DNA of 64,000 nt from Chryseobacterium sp. c4a (lineage in GTDB: Bacteria; Bacteroidota; Bacteroidia; Flavobacteriales; Weeksellaceae): positions 310,001-374,000 of the forward strand of contig NZ_WXVU01000001.1 in NCBI RefSeq assembly GCF_009900745.1. The letters are read 5' to 3'. Below are positions 51,461 to 60,349 of this stretch, in pieces. The notes under the pieces were generated by a model. It searched no databases. It saw only the letters and a program-made list of their open reading frames with translations, and had not been told where the DNA came from. Position 1 is the first letter of the stretch. Every line of letters starts with the position of its first letter. The position numbers and the translations under genes were made by a program.

Positions 51461-52651
51461 ATGAATCTTCACGAGTATCAATCAAAAGAGATTTTATCAA
51501 AGTATGGAGTAGCTATCCAACGTGGTTTCGTTGCAAACAACGTAGATGAAGCTGTAGCAGCTGCTGAAAAATTGACTGCTGAAACTGGAGCTCAAGCTTG
51601 GGTTGTAAAAGCACAGATTCACGCAGGTGGTCGTGGTAAAGGTGGAGGTGTTAAGTTTTCTCCAAACATGGATAAACTTAAAGAAAACGCTCAGAATATC
51701 ATCGGAATGCAGTTAGTAACTCCACAAACTTCTGCTGAAGGTAAAAAAGTAAACTCTGTTTTGATTGCAGAAGATGTTTATTATCCTGGAGAATCTGAAA
51801 CTAAAGAATTTTATGTTTCTATTCTTTTAGATAGAGCTGAAGGGAAAAATACAATCGTATATTCTACTGAAGGTGGTATGGATATTGAGCATGTTGCAGA
51901 AGTAACGCCTCACTTAATCCACAACGAATTGATTGATCCAGCGATCGGTCTTCAAGGATTCCAGGCTAGAAAAATTGCTTTCAACCTAGGTCTTGAAGGA
52001 AATGCATTCAAAGAATTTGTGAAATTTATTTCTTCTCTTTACAATGCTTATACAGGTATTGATGCATCTCTTTTCGAAATCAACCCAGTGTTGAAAACTT
52101 CTGATAACAAAATTATCGCTGTAGATGCTAAAGTAACTTTAGATGACAACTCATTATTCCGTCACAAAGACTTAGCTGAATTAAGAGATACAAGAGAAGA
52201 AGATCCAATGGACGTAGAAGCTGGTGAAGCTGGTCTTAACTTCGTAAAATTGGATGGTAACGTTGCTTGTATGGTAAACGGTGCCGGTCTTGCAATGGCA
52301 ACTATGGATATCATCAAATTATCAGGTGGTAACCCTGCTAACTTCCTTGACGTAGGTGGTACTGCAGATGCTCAGAGAGTACAGACTGCTTTCGGAATCA
52401 TCTTAAGAGATCCAAACGTAAAAGCAATCTTAATCAACATCTTCGGAGGTATCGTAAGATGTGACAGAGTTGCTCAAGGGGTTGTAGATGCTTACAAAGC
52501 TATGGGTAGCCTTCCAGTTCCATTGATCGTAAGATTACAAGGAACTAACGCTGTAGAAGCTAAAAAACTAATTGACGAGTCTGGTCTTCCAGTTCACTCT
52601 GCAATTACTTTAGAAGAAGCTGCAAACAAAGTAAAAGAAGTTTTAGCATAA
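51461..52651 (+). CDS. sucC: Succinyl-CoA synthetase beta subunit
   Basis: This 396-residue TCA-cycle enzyme subunit couples succinyl-CoA cleavage to ATP or GTP. The start MNLHEYQSKEILSKYGVAIQ is diagnostic. The ATP-grasp fold has VVKAQIHAGGRGKGGGVKFS, SLFEINPVLKTSDNKIIAVD and the C-terminal CoA-ligase part LNFVKLDGNVACMVNGAGLA, GGNPANFLDVGGTADAQRVQ and LINIFGGIVRCDRVAQGVVD. Codon use is strongly optimised, as expected for a highly expressed enzyme. sucD is not adjacent; a terminator follows directly, so the gene is monocistronic here. Confidence 0.98.
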   Translation: MNLHEYQSKEILSKYGVAIQRGFVANNVDEAVAAAEKLTAETGAQAWVVKAQIHAGGRGKGGGVKFSPNMDKLKENAQNIIGMQLVTPQTSAEGKKVNSVLIAEDVYYPGESETKEFYVSILLDRAEGKNTIVYSTEGGMDIEHVAEVTPHLIHNELIDPAIGLQGFQARKIAFNLGLEGNAFKEFVKFISSLYNAYTGIDASLFEINPVLKTSDNKIIAVDAKVTLDDNSLFRHKDLAELRDTREEDPMDVEAGEAGLNFVKLDGNVACMVNGAGLAMATMDIIKLSGGNPANFLDVGGTADAQRVQTAFGIILRDPNVKAILINIFGGIVRCDRVAQGVVDAYKAMGSLPVPLIVRLQGTNAVEAKKLIDESGLPVHSAITLEEAANKVKEVLA

Positions 52652-52673
52652 TCTAAAATTTTCAAATAAATTA

Positions 52674-52708
52674 GAAAACCGTTTCATTTTTGGAACGGTT
52701 TTTTTATG
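52674..52708 (+). terminator. Terminator after sucC
   Basis: AAACCGTTTC (52676-52685) pairs with GGAACGGTTT (52692-52701), including one G-U pair, followed by TTTTTT. Confidence 0.88.
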
Positions 52709-52728
52709 CGTATAAGAAACAAGTATTC

Positions 52729-53217
52729 ATGAAAAACTTATACATCCCGGAACCATGTTCTGAAAACTGGGAATCTATGTCTCCACAGGAAAAAGGCAGG
52801 TTCTGTTCTGTCTGTAGCAAATGCGTAATTGACTTTACCCAAAAGCAACCTGAAGAAATTCAACAAATTCTCACTGAAAAAGAAAACGAAAAAGTTTGTG
52901 GTAGATTTTATAATCATCAGTTGAATATTGAAGATGAAAAATCACAAAAAGTAAAAAAACAATTCTTCAGATATATTCCAAATATTTTTCAAAATAGTAA
53001 AATTACGCTTGCCGTTCTTTCTTTAGTATTATTTTTAACCGGATGCTCAAAAGATAAACCTCTGAGAACAGGTGAGGTAGCTGTAGAACTAAAAGAAGAC
53101 AGTCTGAGTAATAATGATGTTACTATAGGAATGACTGCCGTCGTAGATAATGACAGTATTGGCAGAGTTTCTAAGAAGGACAGTACTATAGTTTCTAAAA
53201 AGCATAATAAAAAATAG
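52729..53217 (+). CDS. Hypothetical protein with CxxC motif and membrane helix
   Basis: This 162-residue protein starts MKNLYIPEPCSENWESMSPQ. It has a zinc-ribbon-like Cys pattern (PCSENW, then GRFCSVCSKCVIDFT) at residues 9-45. A single hydrophobic helix with a lipobox-like end, ITLAVLSLVLFLTGCSKDKP, lies near residues 92-112. The rest is a Ser/Asp/Lys-rich tail, probably outside. The N-terminal PCSENWESM...KGRFC box recurs in other Bacteroidota proteins from memory. It may be a membrane-bound sensor. The earlier frame start at 52690 lies inside the sucC terminator, so ATG 52729 is used. Confidence 0.68.
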   Translation: MKNLYIPEPCSENWESMSPQEKGRFCSVCSKCVIDFTQKQPEEIQQILTEKENEKVCGRFYNHQLNIEDEKSQKVKKQFFRYIPNIFQNSKITLAVLSLVLFLTGCSKDKPLRTGEVAVELKEDSLSNNDVTIGMTAVVDNDSIGRVSKKDSTIVSKKHNKK

Positions 53218-53224
53218 TTAGTTT

Positions 53225-53440
53225 ATGCAAGGTCTTTTTTAAGATACATTCTATGTGAAACCTATGTGGTTCAAATTTTTTTAACTACATAATCACATAG
53301 GCTTTATGTACAATTAAAATCATTCGTGTATCAGTGGCCATCATTCAACAGCATAAAATTTTATCGGAGTTAAAATCCTCGCGCCTTAAAAATATACGCA
53401 ATGTCTAAAACTCTTGCGTCATTGTGTTTACCAACAAAAA
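53225..53440. repeat. Dispersed palindromic repeat, copy D
   Basis: This gene-free gap carries ATTCGTGTATCAGTGGCC (53322-53339), the hairpin core AAAATTTTATCGGAGTTAAAAT with CCTCGCGCCTTAAA (53355-53390), and the tail CTCTTGCGTCATTGTGTTTACC (from 53411). A further inverted pair, CCTATGTGGTTCAAA/TAACTACATAATCACATAGG, occurs at about 53261-53301. Order and orientation match copy C. Confidence 0.72.
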
Positions 53441-53466
53441 AGCCGCTCCAATAATTTGAAGCGGTT
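53441..53466 (-). terminator. Terminator for mscS-type gene
   Basis: AGCCGCTCC (53441-53449) pairs with GAAGCGGTT (53458-53466), with mismatch or wobble. On the minus strand TTTTTT follows. It lies beside the end of the intergenic repeat. Confidence 0.65.
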
Positions 53467-53531
53467 CTTTATTAGATTAATATAACCACAAACATCTGTG
53501 AAATCATTGAGATTTGTGGTGAAATTAATTA

Positions 53532-54416
53532 TTATTTATCCTGACTTTCAGACAGATTATTTTCTCCGCTTGTAATACTAATACTTGTAGGAGTTACCAG
53601 CTGTATTTTATCAAGATCAAATCTTTCTTTAATATTTAAATAAGCTTTACTCCTTACCTGTGCCAGATTGGCTCCAATCTTAATCCAGAATTTAACCTGC
53701 AGATTAAATGATCCCTGTTTCAAATCTGTAAAGATGACTTCTGCGGTGTCTAGTTTATCCACATTGTCAAGATTTTGGATGACTTCTAAAATCCCTTTCT
53801 GGGCTTTACTGATATCTTCATCTGCAGGAATTTCAAAATTTAAAATAATTCTGCGTTGAGGTGAAGCCGTAATATTATAAAACGGAGCATTGAAAACGAC
53901 CTGATTGGGAATATAAGCTTTTTTCCCATCGTCAGTAAGAATTTTAGTGGTTAAAAAGCCAATTTCCTGTACAGTACCGGAATGAGCTCCAATGGTAATA
54001 TAATCACCTACTTTAAAGGCTTTATCAATCCCAATAAGCATTCCTGAAAAGATACTTGAAACAAGATCTTTTAGAGCAACTCCGGCAATGACCCCGGCTA
54101 CTCCCAAACTTCCGATAAACTTCCAAAGGAAACCACTGAAGCCCATAATTTCAAGAGAGATAAAAGTGCCCAATAGCATAATCAGGAATCTGAAGACACT
54201 GATTAAAGTAACTAAAGAACTTTCTTTCTGGCTTTTGGGAAAGAACTTATGAAATAATTTTACTGAAATCTGACTAAGGTATTTACTGGTAATAAGAAAA
54301 AATGTAAATACTAAGATGCCGACAATCAGTTTAGGGGTAAGCTCTGCAAACGTTACATACCAACTTTCCAATACCTTATACACCAAGTCTATGTAGGTGA
54401 GCCCGGTTTTCTCCAT
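53532..54416 (-). CDS. Small mechanosensitive channel (MscS family)
   Basis: This 294-residue inner-membrane channel opens on membrane tension to release solutes in osmotic downshock. It has three N-terminal helices (about 20-45, 65-85 and the pore helix near 93-125 with GFSGFLWKFIGSLGVAGVIA and GVALKDLVSSIFSGMLIGID). The MscS beta domain follows (FKVGDYITIGAHSGTVQEIG and TTKILTDDGKKAYIPNQVVF). Length is normal for MscS. It is divergent from the 1-Cys peroxiredoxin gene. The membrane topology is clear; regulation is not visible. Confidence 0.94.
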   Translation of the reverse strand: MEKTGLTYIDLVYKVLESWYVTFAELTPKLIVGILVFTFFLITSKYLSQISVKLFHKFFPKSQKESSLVTLISVFRFLIMLLGTFISLEIMGFSGFLWKFIGSLGVAGVIAGVALKDLVSSIFSGMLIGIDKAFKVGDYITIGAHSGTVQEIGFLTTKILTDDGKKAYIPNQVVFNAPFYNITASPQRRIILNFEIPADEDISKAQKGILEVIQNLDNVDKLDTAEVIFTDLKQGSFNLQVKFWIKIGANLAQVRSKAYLNIKERFDLDKIQLVTPTSISITSGENNLSESQDK

Positions 54417-54459
54417 GAATAAAATTTTACATTAAAGATATAAATTTTCAACAAAAATT

Positions 54460-54489
54460 TTGCTAGTATCAAAAAGTCTACTAAATTTG
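54460..54489 (+). promoter_or_regulatory. Promoter of 1-Cys peroxiredoxin gene
   Basis: TTG (54460-54462), a 19-base spacer and TAAATTTG (54482-54489) make an exact -33/-7 promoter, 24 bases before the start codon. Confidence 0.82.
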
Positions 54490-54495
54490 TAGACT
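54475..54495 (+). promoter_or_regulatory. Palindrome over the -7 box
   Basis: AGTCTAC (54475-54481) and GTAGACT (54489-54495) flank TAAATTT exactly, so the -7 element lies in the centre of a 7-base inverted repeat. It looks like an operator for a dimeric repressor or redox regulator. Confidence 0.55.
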
Positions 54496-54512
54496 AACAA
54501 ACGCGAAATATT

Positions 54513-55148
54513 ATGTCAATCAAACTAGGAGATACAGCACCCAACTTTCAGGCAGAATCATCTGTGGGAGATATTCATTTTTATAATTATCTGGGAGATT
54601 CCTGGGGAATTCTATTTTCGCATCCGGCAGATTATACTCCGGTATGCACTACAGAGTTGGGATATACTTCTACATTACAAACCGAATTCGCCCAAAGAAA
54701 TACAAAAGTGATTGCTCTAAGTGTGGATGGAGTAGAAGATCATCAAAACTGGGTAAAAGATATTAATGAAACTCAGCATACAGAAGTACAATTTCCCATC
54801 ATAGCAGACAAGGAAAGAAAAATTTCTGAACTCTATGATTTTATTCATCCTAATGCTTCAGCTACTGCTACAGTGCGCTCTTTATTGATTATTGATCCCG
54901 CTAAAAAGGTAAGGCTTATTATTACTTATCCTGCTTCTACAGGTAGGAATTTTAATGAAATTTTGCGGGTATTGGATTCTTTACAGCTTGTGGATAATTA
55001 TCAGGTAGCCACTCCTGTTAATTGGGAAAATGGAGATGATGTCATTATTCCGCCAACAGTCTCTACGGAGGATGCTATTAAGAAATTTCCTAAAGGAGTT
55101 ACAGAAATAAAACCCTATTTAAGATATACGCCACAACCCAATACATGA
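54513..55148 (+). CDS. 1-Cys peroxiredoxin (Prx6 type)
   Basis: This 211-residue cytoplasmic peroxidase reduces H2O2 or alkyl peroxides. The peroxidatic cysteine lies in HPADYTPVCTTELGYTS at about residue 45. The Prx6-type middle part AVIALSVDGVEDHQNWVKDI and the C-terminal domain WENGDDVIIPPTVSTEDAIK, KKFPKGVTEIKPYLRYTPQP are present. The length and absence of a resolving Cys-Pro motif near the C-terminus fit 1-Cys enzymes. It is monocistronic, with a perfect promoter and an operator-like palindrome over its -7 box and a strong terminator after it. Confidence 0.96.
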   Translation: MSIKLGDTAPNFQAESSVGDIHFYNYLGDSWGILFSHPADYTPVCTTELGYTSTLQTEFAQRNTKVIALSVDGVEDHQNWVKDINETQHTEVQFPIIADKERKISELYDFIHPNASATATVRSLLIIDPAKKVRLIITYPASTGRNFNEILRVLDSLQLVDNYQVATPVNWENGDDVIIPPTVSTEDAIKKFPKGVTEIKPYLRYTPQPNT

Positions 55149-55191
55149 TTTATTTATTTGATTTTTTATAGTTTAGTTTTAATTTGTACGA

Positions 55192-55228
55192 AAAGCGGCC
55201 CGAAATTTATTTCGGGCCGCTTTCATTT
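55192..55228. terminator. Strong bidirectional terminator
   Basis: AAAGCGGCCCGAAAT (55192-55206) and ATTTCGGGCCGCTTT (55209-55223) pair over 15 bases, with T runs beyond. It separates the convergent peroxiredoxin and outer-membrane protein genes. Confidence 0.93.
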
Positions 55229-55248
55229 TTTTATAAGTATTTCAGTGA

Positions 55249-55839
55249 TTACTTAACGTCGTTGATGATTTGTTTTGCTTTAGACGTTGGAAGATAAATC
55301 TGGAATCCTAAACCAAAAGTAATTTTGTTAGTATATCCACCGCTTCCGAATCCTGCGTTTGCATCATACTTAACTAAACCTTCTAAACCAATGTTTGGTG
55401 TAATGAAGTATGAATAACCAGGACCAAATCCGAAGTTAAGACCGTTAGAAGAAGAACCTCCTTTAGAGATAGACATTCCTCCAACACCTACATTACCTTC
55501 GAAGAACCATCTTCCGTGGTGTAGTAAGTTGTTCACTCCTTGTTCACCTGGATTAAGATAGTAACGTCCTAACGCTCCAACATTGTATGTGAAAGTGGTT
55601 GCTGCATCTTTTTTACCACTAAATCCTAAATCTACATATCCCCCAACTGCGAGGTTATCTTCAATGAAATAGGCTCCTTTTGGCTGAATTTTAAAATCAT
55701 ATCCTGCTCCTTCATTTAAACCAAAATTTGCCCCTGCAAGGTTACCCCCTACCATCCAATTACCTTTCTGAATCTGAGCGTTTGCAGTTGCTGTTAATCC
55801 TGCTACGGCTAATACTCCTGTTAAAATAAGTTTTTTCAT
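55249..55839 (-). CDS. Outer-membrane beta-barrel protein
   Basis: This 196-residue protein has the signal peptide MKKLILTGVLAVAGLTATANA. The mature part shows strands typical of small OmpA-like or opacity-like barrels (VGGYVDLGFSGKKDAATTFT, FEGNVGVGGMSISKGGSSSN, NFGFGPGYSYFITPNIGLEG). It ends FGLGFQIYLPTSKAKQIINDVK, so it lacks the terminal aromatic residue and has a Lys-rich tail. High Gly content and optimised codons suggest a major envelope protein. The function is unknown, possibly structural or porin-like. Confidence 0.85.
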   Translation of the reverse strand: MKKLILTGVLAVAGLTATANAQIQKGNWMVGGNLAGANFGLNEGAGYDFKIQPKGAYFIEDNLAVGGYVDLGFSGKKDAATTFTYNVGALGRYYLNPGEQGVNNLLHHGRWFFEGNVGVGGMSISKGGSSSNGLNFGFGPGYSYFITPNIGLEGLVKYDANAGFGSGGYTNKITFGLGFQIYLPTSKAKQIINDVK

Positions 55840-56095
55840 AATTTATTATTTTAATAATTAAATGTTTATTATTCACGAATTATAGAAAAAACAATAAATG
55901 TGCCAGACTCTTAATTTTAGACAATTTTTCTAAATTAATGTTAATAATATCAATGAGATATCATGAAAGTTTTTAAGTTATTTATCAATATTTCGTAATT
56001 AATAGATGTTGAGGTAAAAGTTGTTGAAGTGGAAAATGTTTATTATTTTCCGTTTTGAAATCTCTAGTAACCTTTTTTTACTCTGTTTTTTTATT

Positions 56096-56611
56096 TTAAA
56101 TAAGCAAAAGAAGAACTGAGATAATAAGTCCCGCAATGGTAAACTTTATTCCACGTTTGAAAGCTTTTGTCTTAGGATTAAACATCCAGAAACTAGAAAT
56201 AACGAAGAAGAAAAGAGCAACACCAAAGAATACGCTTAGCGGTGCTATCGCATCTTTAGATTGTGATTTGTGTAGAGAAACCATCTTATCCAATACAAAT
56301 GGAAGTTCCATTTTTGAATATTTAGCTACTCCTGTTGCAGAATCGTAAGTTCCCTTTTTAAAATGAAGAACGGAACCTTCAGTCTTTTCTACTTCAAGGC
56401 CTTTCATCTTTAATTCTTTTTTTAATTCTTTTTCAGAAAGATTGGCAGATAAAGTTTTTTCATACTTTTTTTCGCTTTTTAGAAAATCGGTGTCTCTGTA
56501 CACTAAAATAATTCCACTTACCGCATACACAGCCATAATACCTGCAAGGAAATATCCCAGATAACGGTGTGTAATTCTCATGAAACTTCTTGTGTCTTTA
56601 ATCTTATCCAT
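56096..56611 (-). CDS. PepSY-type membrane protein
   Basis: This 171-residue protein has a first helix RITHRYLGYFLAGIMAVYAV, with the conserved HRYLG of PepSY-TM proteins. A periplasmic PepSY-like stretch follows (about 40-115: LKKELKMKGLEVEKTEGSVL), then two more helices, PLSVFFGVALFFFVISSFWM and KFTIAGLIISVLLLLI. Such proteins accompany TonB-dependent siderophore receptors and are thought to reduce ferric siderophores. It follows the receptor gene by 91 bases on the same strand. A hairpin in that gap may partly separate the two. Confidence 0.85.
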   Translation of the reverse strand: MDKIKDTRSFMRITHRYLGYFLAGIMAVYAVSGIILVYRDTDFLKSEKKYEKTLSANLSEKELKKELKMKGLEVEKTEGSVLHFKKGTYDSATGVAKYSKMELPFVLDKMVSLHKSQSKDAIAPLSVFFGVALFFFVISSFWMFNPKTKAFKRGIKFTIAGLIISVLLLLI

Positions 56612-56640
56612 ATCGTTTTTTTGTTTTGTTTTTAAATTTC

Positions 56641-56676
56641 AAAAGTGGAAGCTGCAAAAATGCAATTTCCACTTTT
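56641..56676 (-). terminator. Hairpin between receptor and PepSY genes
   Basis: AAAAGTGGAA (56641-56650) pairs with TTCCACTTTT (56667-56676), with an inner TGCA/TGCA pair. It may partly stop transcription, giving less PepSY protein than receptor. Confidence 0.7.
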
Positions 56677-56702
56677 AATAAAGAAGTAATTATTATTTAA
56701 TT

Positions 56703-58976
56703 CTAAAGTTTGTACGTCAATGTAAAATAATAGTTTCTCGGAGTAATCGGATTCACTGAATAATTCTCATGAACATTATAGTTTACTACATCAAACAGAT
56801 TACCCACTTTCCCTTGGATAGAGAATTTTTTCCATTCATAGCCTAAAGATAAGCTTACTGTAGTGTAGTCTTTAATAGGAATCATTCTTGTTACATTGTT
56901 TCTGCTTGTATTTGTGGATTTCGAGTCATTCCAACCAGCGATTCTGTCTCCAATATAGTAGATTCCAGCTCCGATTTTTAACCCTTTTACATAATTTGTA
57001 AATTTATAGAAAACGGAAGCATTCGCTGTTGTAGCCGGTGTTCTTACCAATCTTTGGTTTTCCACGTATCCTTTTTCAGGAGTATCAAGATAAACAGAGT
57101 TATTATAAGAGAAACCTCCGATAATAGATAAGTTTTCATTAGGATTCCCTGTAATATCTAATTCTACACCACGGCTTCTCATATTTCCTGCAAATTCTTT
57201 CAGATTGGTATCTGTTGAATTTACTGGTGCACCGTTTGTAGAAGAAGCAAACCAATATGTTTGATAATAATTATTATACATAATCTGGTAAGCCGTTAAG
57301 TTTACTGCTAAAGCATTGTTCCAGAAATTCTTTTTAACACCAATCTCGTATTGATCAACGGTTGATGGTTTTATGCTCTGTTTTGATAAAGCATTTAATT
57401 GATTTTGAACTTGTGTAGCAGGTTGATTGGTGTTTACCGTACCAAATTGATCTGAAGTATATCCAGCATTAGCCGCAAACGAATTCGTATATGTTGCAAA
57501 TACTGAAAGGTTTTCATTTGGAGCATACACCAAACCTACTTTTGGAGAAAATGCATTGTCAGACGTTGACGAATTGGCTACCTGAATTTTGTCATTTGAG
57601 GCAAAACGAGTTGTCAACGTAGGCATATTCTCTATATAAGACCATCTTAATCCAGCAATTACTTTTAATTGCTTTGTTAAGCTTATAAAATCTTGTGCAT
57701 AGATCCCAATTCTTCTTGTATTGATTCTGTTTCTTGTAGTAAGAGTAGAATTTGGCATCGCAATATTTCCCCATGTTGAAGGATCATCTAAGTATAGCGT
57801 ATTTTTTGGATCTGTAACACTATATGCATAAGCATCAGCCTGACTATAATCCGCATCGGAACCAATTAATACCTTATGGTTAATTCTTCCGGTATTAAAT
57901 TCACCATTGATATTTACTTGTGCAGAAGTATAATTTTGTTCGTTGTATGTTCTACCAAAAGGTCTGTTCCATGAAAGTCTAGTCGCAGTAGGCGAGCTGT
58001 AGCCCCATTGAACTCTTTCAGAAGAAAAATAATCTTTAGTATAATTTTGGTAAGCAGCGGTAGCATTTAAAGACCATCTTTCATTAAATTGATGATTAAA
58101 AGTTACATTCGTAGAAGCTTGCTGTACATTTTGATATTGCCAGTCAGTTCCGAAGAATACATTTCTTGAAATACCATCATTCAATCTATAACTTTGATTT
58201 TTTTCAGTAATAGATCCAATTCCGAAATCCGGGGTGAAATTATTTTTAAGATAATCTGCCTCAACAATTAATTGAGATTTTTCACTTAAATTAAATAAGA
58301 ATGAAGGATTGAAATAATATTTTTCAGACTGTACAACATCTCTGAAACTTTCAGCATATTCGTAAGCTCCATTTATTCTGAATGCCGCATTTTTAGATAG
58401 CGGCCCATAAAGATCAACGGTTGGTTTATAAGAATTCCAGCTTCCTCCATTTAATCCAATGCTTCCTCCAAAATTGAACTTCGGTTTTTTGGTAATCATA
58501 TTGATAACACCACCAGCCGCAGTATTTCCAAAAAGCATTGCATTGGCTCCCTTTAAAACTTCTACTCTTTCCAGTCCACTTATTTCAGGAAAAATACCAC
58601 TATTGATTCTTGAACCGTTTTTGAAAATATTATCATTTCCTAAGGCAAAACCACGTCCACCAAAGCTATCCTGAGAATTTCCTCTGGATGAAGTGATATA
58701 CACCCCGTTTACATTCTGAAGAACATCACTTAATTGTTTTGCCTGTTGCTGCTCAATGATTTCGTGGGTAACGATAGCAATCGGTTGAGGAGTTTCCATT
58801 ACCGTAAGGTTCGACTTTGTAGAAAGTGGCCTTGCCTGGTTTGGATTTCCTGTTTTGTGAAGATTAATGTCTTCAATGGTTTGAGTTCTGATGGTGTCTG
58901 CTTCAACATTTTTCAGCTGTGAACTTGCTGAAACAGCGACAAATAGAAGACCTAAAGAAAGTAGTTGTCTTTTCAT
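56703..58976 (-). CDS. TonB-dependent siderophore receptor
   Basis: This 757-residue outer-membrane receptor has the signal peptide MKRQLLSLGLLFVAVSASSQ. The plug domain (about 50-200) has LTVMETPQPIAIVTHEIIEQ, QLSDVLQNVNGVYITSSRGN and GLERVEVLKGANAMLFGNTA, followed by GGVINMITKKP. A 22-strand barrel ends NPITPRNYYFTLTYKL with a terminal aromatic strand. It belongs to the TonB-siderophore (FhuA/FoxA-like) class importing ferric hydroxamates or similar. Iron regulation is expected but no clear Fur box was read. It leads the operon with the PepSY gene. Confidence 0.95.
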   Translation of the reverse strand: MKRQLLSLGLLFVAVSASSQLKNVEADTIRTQTIEDINLHKTGNPNQARPLSTKSNLTVMETPQPIAIVTHEIIEQQQAKQLSDVLQNVNGVYITSSRGNSQDSFGGRGFALGNDNIFKNGSRINSGIFPEISGLERVEVLKGANAMLFGNTAAGGVINMITKKPKFNFGGSIGLNGGSWNSYKPTVDLYGPLSKNAAFRINGAYEYAESFRDVVQSEKYYFNPSFLFNLSEKSQLIVEADYLKNNFTPDFGIGSITEKNQSYRLNDGISRNVFFGTDWQYQNVQQASTNVTFNHQFNERWSLNATAAYQNYTKDYFSSERVQWGYSSPTATRLSWNRPFGRTYNEQNYTSAQVNINGEFNTGRINHKVLIGSDADYSQADAYAYSVTDPKNTLYLDDPSTWGNIAMPNSTLTTRNRINTRRIGIYAQDFISLTKQLKVIAGLRWSYIENMPTLTTRFASNDKIQVANSSTSDNAFSPKVGLVYAPNENLSVFATYTNSFAANAGYTSDQFGTVNTNQPATQVQNQLNALSKQSIKPSTVDQYEIGVKKNFWNNALAVNLTAYQIMYNNYYQTYWFASSTNGAPVNSTDTNLKEFAGNMRSRGVELDITGNPNENLSIIGGFSYNNSVYLDTPEKGYVENQRLVRTPATTANASVFYKFTNYVKGLKIGAGIYYIGDRIAGWNDSKSTNTSRNNVTRMIPIKDYTTVSLSLGYEWKKFSIQGKVGNLFDVVNYNVHENYSVNPITPRNYYFTLTYKL

Positions 58977-59162
58977 TATTATTTTTATGTAGAACAGTTT
59001 TAAATAAGGCGCAAATGTAAGTATTTGTTTAGAATGAATAAAAATTAATAGATGATTTTTATCATGTCTTTTAAGGGTGAATTATATGGATTATCTCTAT
59101 CCCTATTGTAGATGGATAGATCCAGTGTTTTTTATGAATATATTTGTTGAAAATTTAGAAAT

Positions 59163-60218
59163 ATGCAACTGGTAAAAGCAGGGCTTTGCGCCTTTGGTAT
59201 GAGTGGGAAAGTATTTCACGCTCCTTTTTTAAAAGAACATCCGGGTTTTTTCATTTCTGGAATAGTAGAAAGAAGTAAAGAAGAATCTAAAGGGAAATAT
59301 CCTGAAGCGACCATTTATCGTTCGGTAGAAGAAATGCTTCAAAATCCGGAGATAGAGCTGGTAATTATCAATACACCGGTTCAGACACATTATGAATATG
59401 CAAAAAAAGCATTAGAAGCAGGGAAAAACATTATTGTAGAGAAACCATTTACAGTAGATGTTTTGGAAGCAGAAAATTTAGTGAAACTGGCAGAAGAGAA
59501 AGGTCTATTTTTAAGTGTATACCAAAATAGAAGATTTGATCGTGATTTTCAGCAAGTACAAACAATTTTAAATGAAGGTAAATTAGGACATATTAAAGAA
59601 GCAGAAATTCGCTTTGACAGATTTCGTACGACCCCAAGTGGAAAACAGCATAAAGAAAATCCAGATCAGATAGGTTCAGGTTCCCTCCATGATTTAGGGG
59701 CACATCTTGTAGATCAGGCGGTACAGTATTTCGGGTATCCTGAAAAACTTTTTGCTGATGTATTTTCTATGAAAGGGCCAGCATTTGCCAATGATTATTT
59801 TGAGATCCTGCTATTCTATAAAAATGATCTGAGAGTACGATTGAAATCATCCGTTTTTACGAAAGAAGATCATTATGCTTATAAAATTCACGGTGATAGA
59901 GGAAGTTTTCTGCAGGAAAGAACCGATAATCAGGAAAATGAATTGGTGGCCGGAGCAATTCCTGTTTACGGAAAAGAATGGATGCAACTCTTAAAAGAAG
60001 CCGATGGAATTTTAAATTACCTGAATGAAAATTCAGAAACAGAAAGAATATTCACTTCAAGCGAAGCCGGAAATTATATGGATTATTATCAACAAATCTA
60101 TGAACATATTGTTTTTGGATACGCTTTACCATCTCCGGGAAAAGAAGTGATCCAAAATATGAAGATCATTGATGCTTCACTGGAAAGTGCAAAAGAAGGA
60201 AAGGTAATTGTACTATAA
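59163..60218 (+). CDS. Gfo/Idh/MocA-family oxidoreductase
   Basis: This 351-residue cytoplasmic NAD(P)-dependent dehydrogenase has an N-terminal Rossmann fold at 1-120 (VKAGLCAFGMSGKVFHAPFL, EKPFTVDVLEAENLVKLAEE, the latter with the conserved EKP). A C-terminal beta-sheet domain contains AEIRFDRFRTTPSGKQHKEN, GSGSLHDLGAHLVDQAVQYF (GxxxDxGxHxxD-like) and ELLLFYKND. Members act on inositol, glucose-fructose or related sugars; the substrate is unknown here. It is divergent from the siderophore receptor and convergent with the ABC-F gene. Confidence 0.92.
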   Translation: MQLVKAGLCAFGMSGKVFHAPFLKEHPGFFISGIVERSKEESKGKYPEATIYRSVEEMLQNPEIELVIINTPVQTHYEYAKKALEAGKNIIVEKPFTVDVLEAENLVKLAEEKGLFLSVYQNRRFDRDFQQVQTILNEGKLGHIKEAEIRFDRFRTTPSGKQHKENPDQIGSGSLHDLGAHLVDQAVQYFGYPEKLFADVFSMKGPAFANDYFEILLFYKNDLRVRLKSSVFTKEDHYAYKIHGDRGSFLQERTDNQENELVAGAIPVYGKEWMQLLKEADGILNYLNENSETERIFTSSEAGNYMDYYQQIYEHIVFGYALPSPGKEVIQNMKIIDASLESAKEGKVIVL

Positions 60219-60233
60219 ATTGATAAGTAAGTG

Positions 60234-60336
60234 ATGAATGAGTTCAAAGTTTAAGGTTACTTGTGATCTAAGGTAGAATTTTCCTACTCTTTCTCCATAA
60301 AACCTTCTTACTCTCAAACTTTCTGAACTCATTCAT
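60234..60336. repeat. 103-base palindrome between convergent genes
   Basis: ATGAATGAGTTC (60234-60245) pairs with GAACTCATTCAT (60325-60336). Inner stems AAGTTT (60247-60252) with AAACTT (60316-60321) and AAGGTT (60253-60258) with AACCTT (60301-60306) extend it. It probably acts as a bidirectional terminator, and its length is unusual. Confidence 0.65.
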
Positions 60337-60349
60337 GACTTTTATTTTT

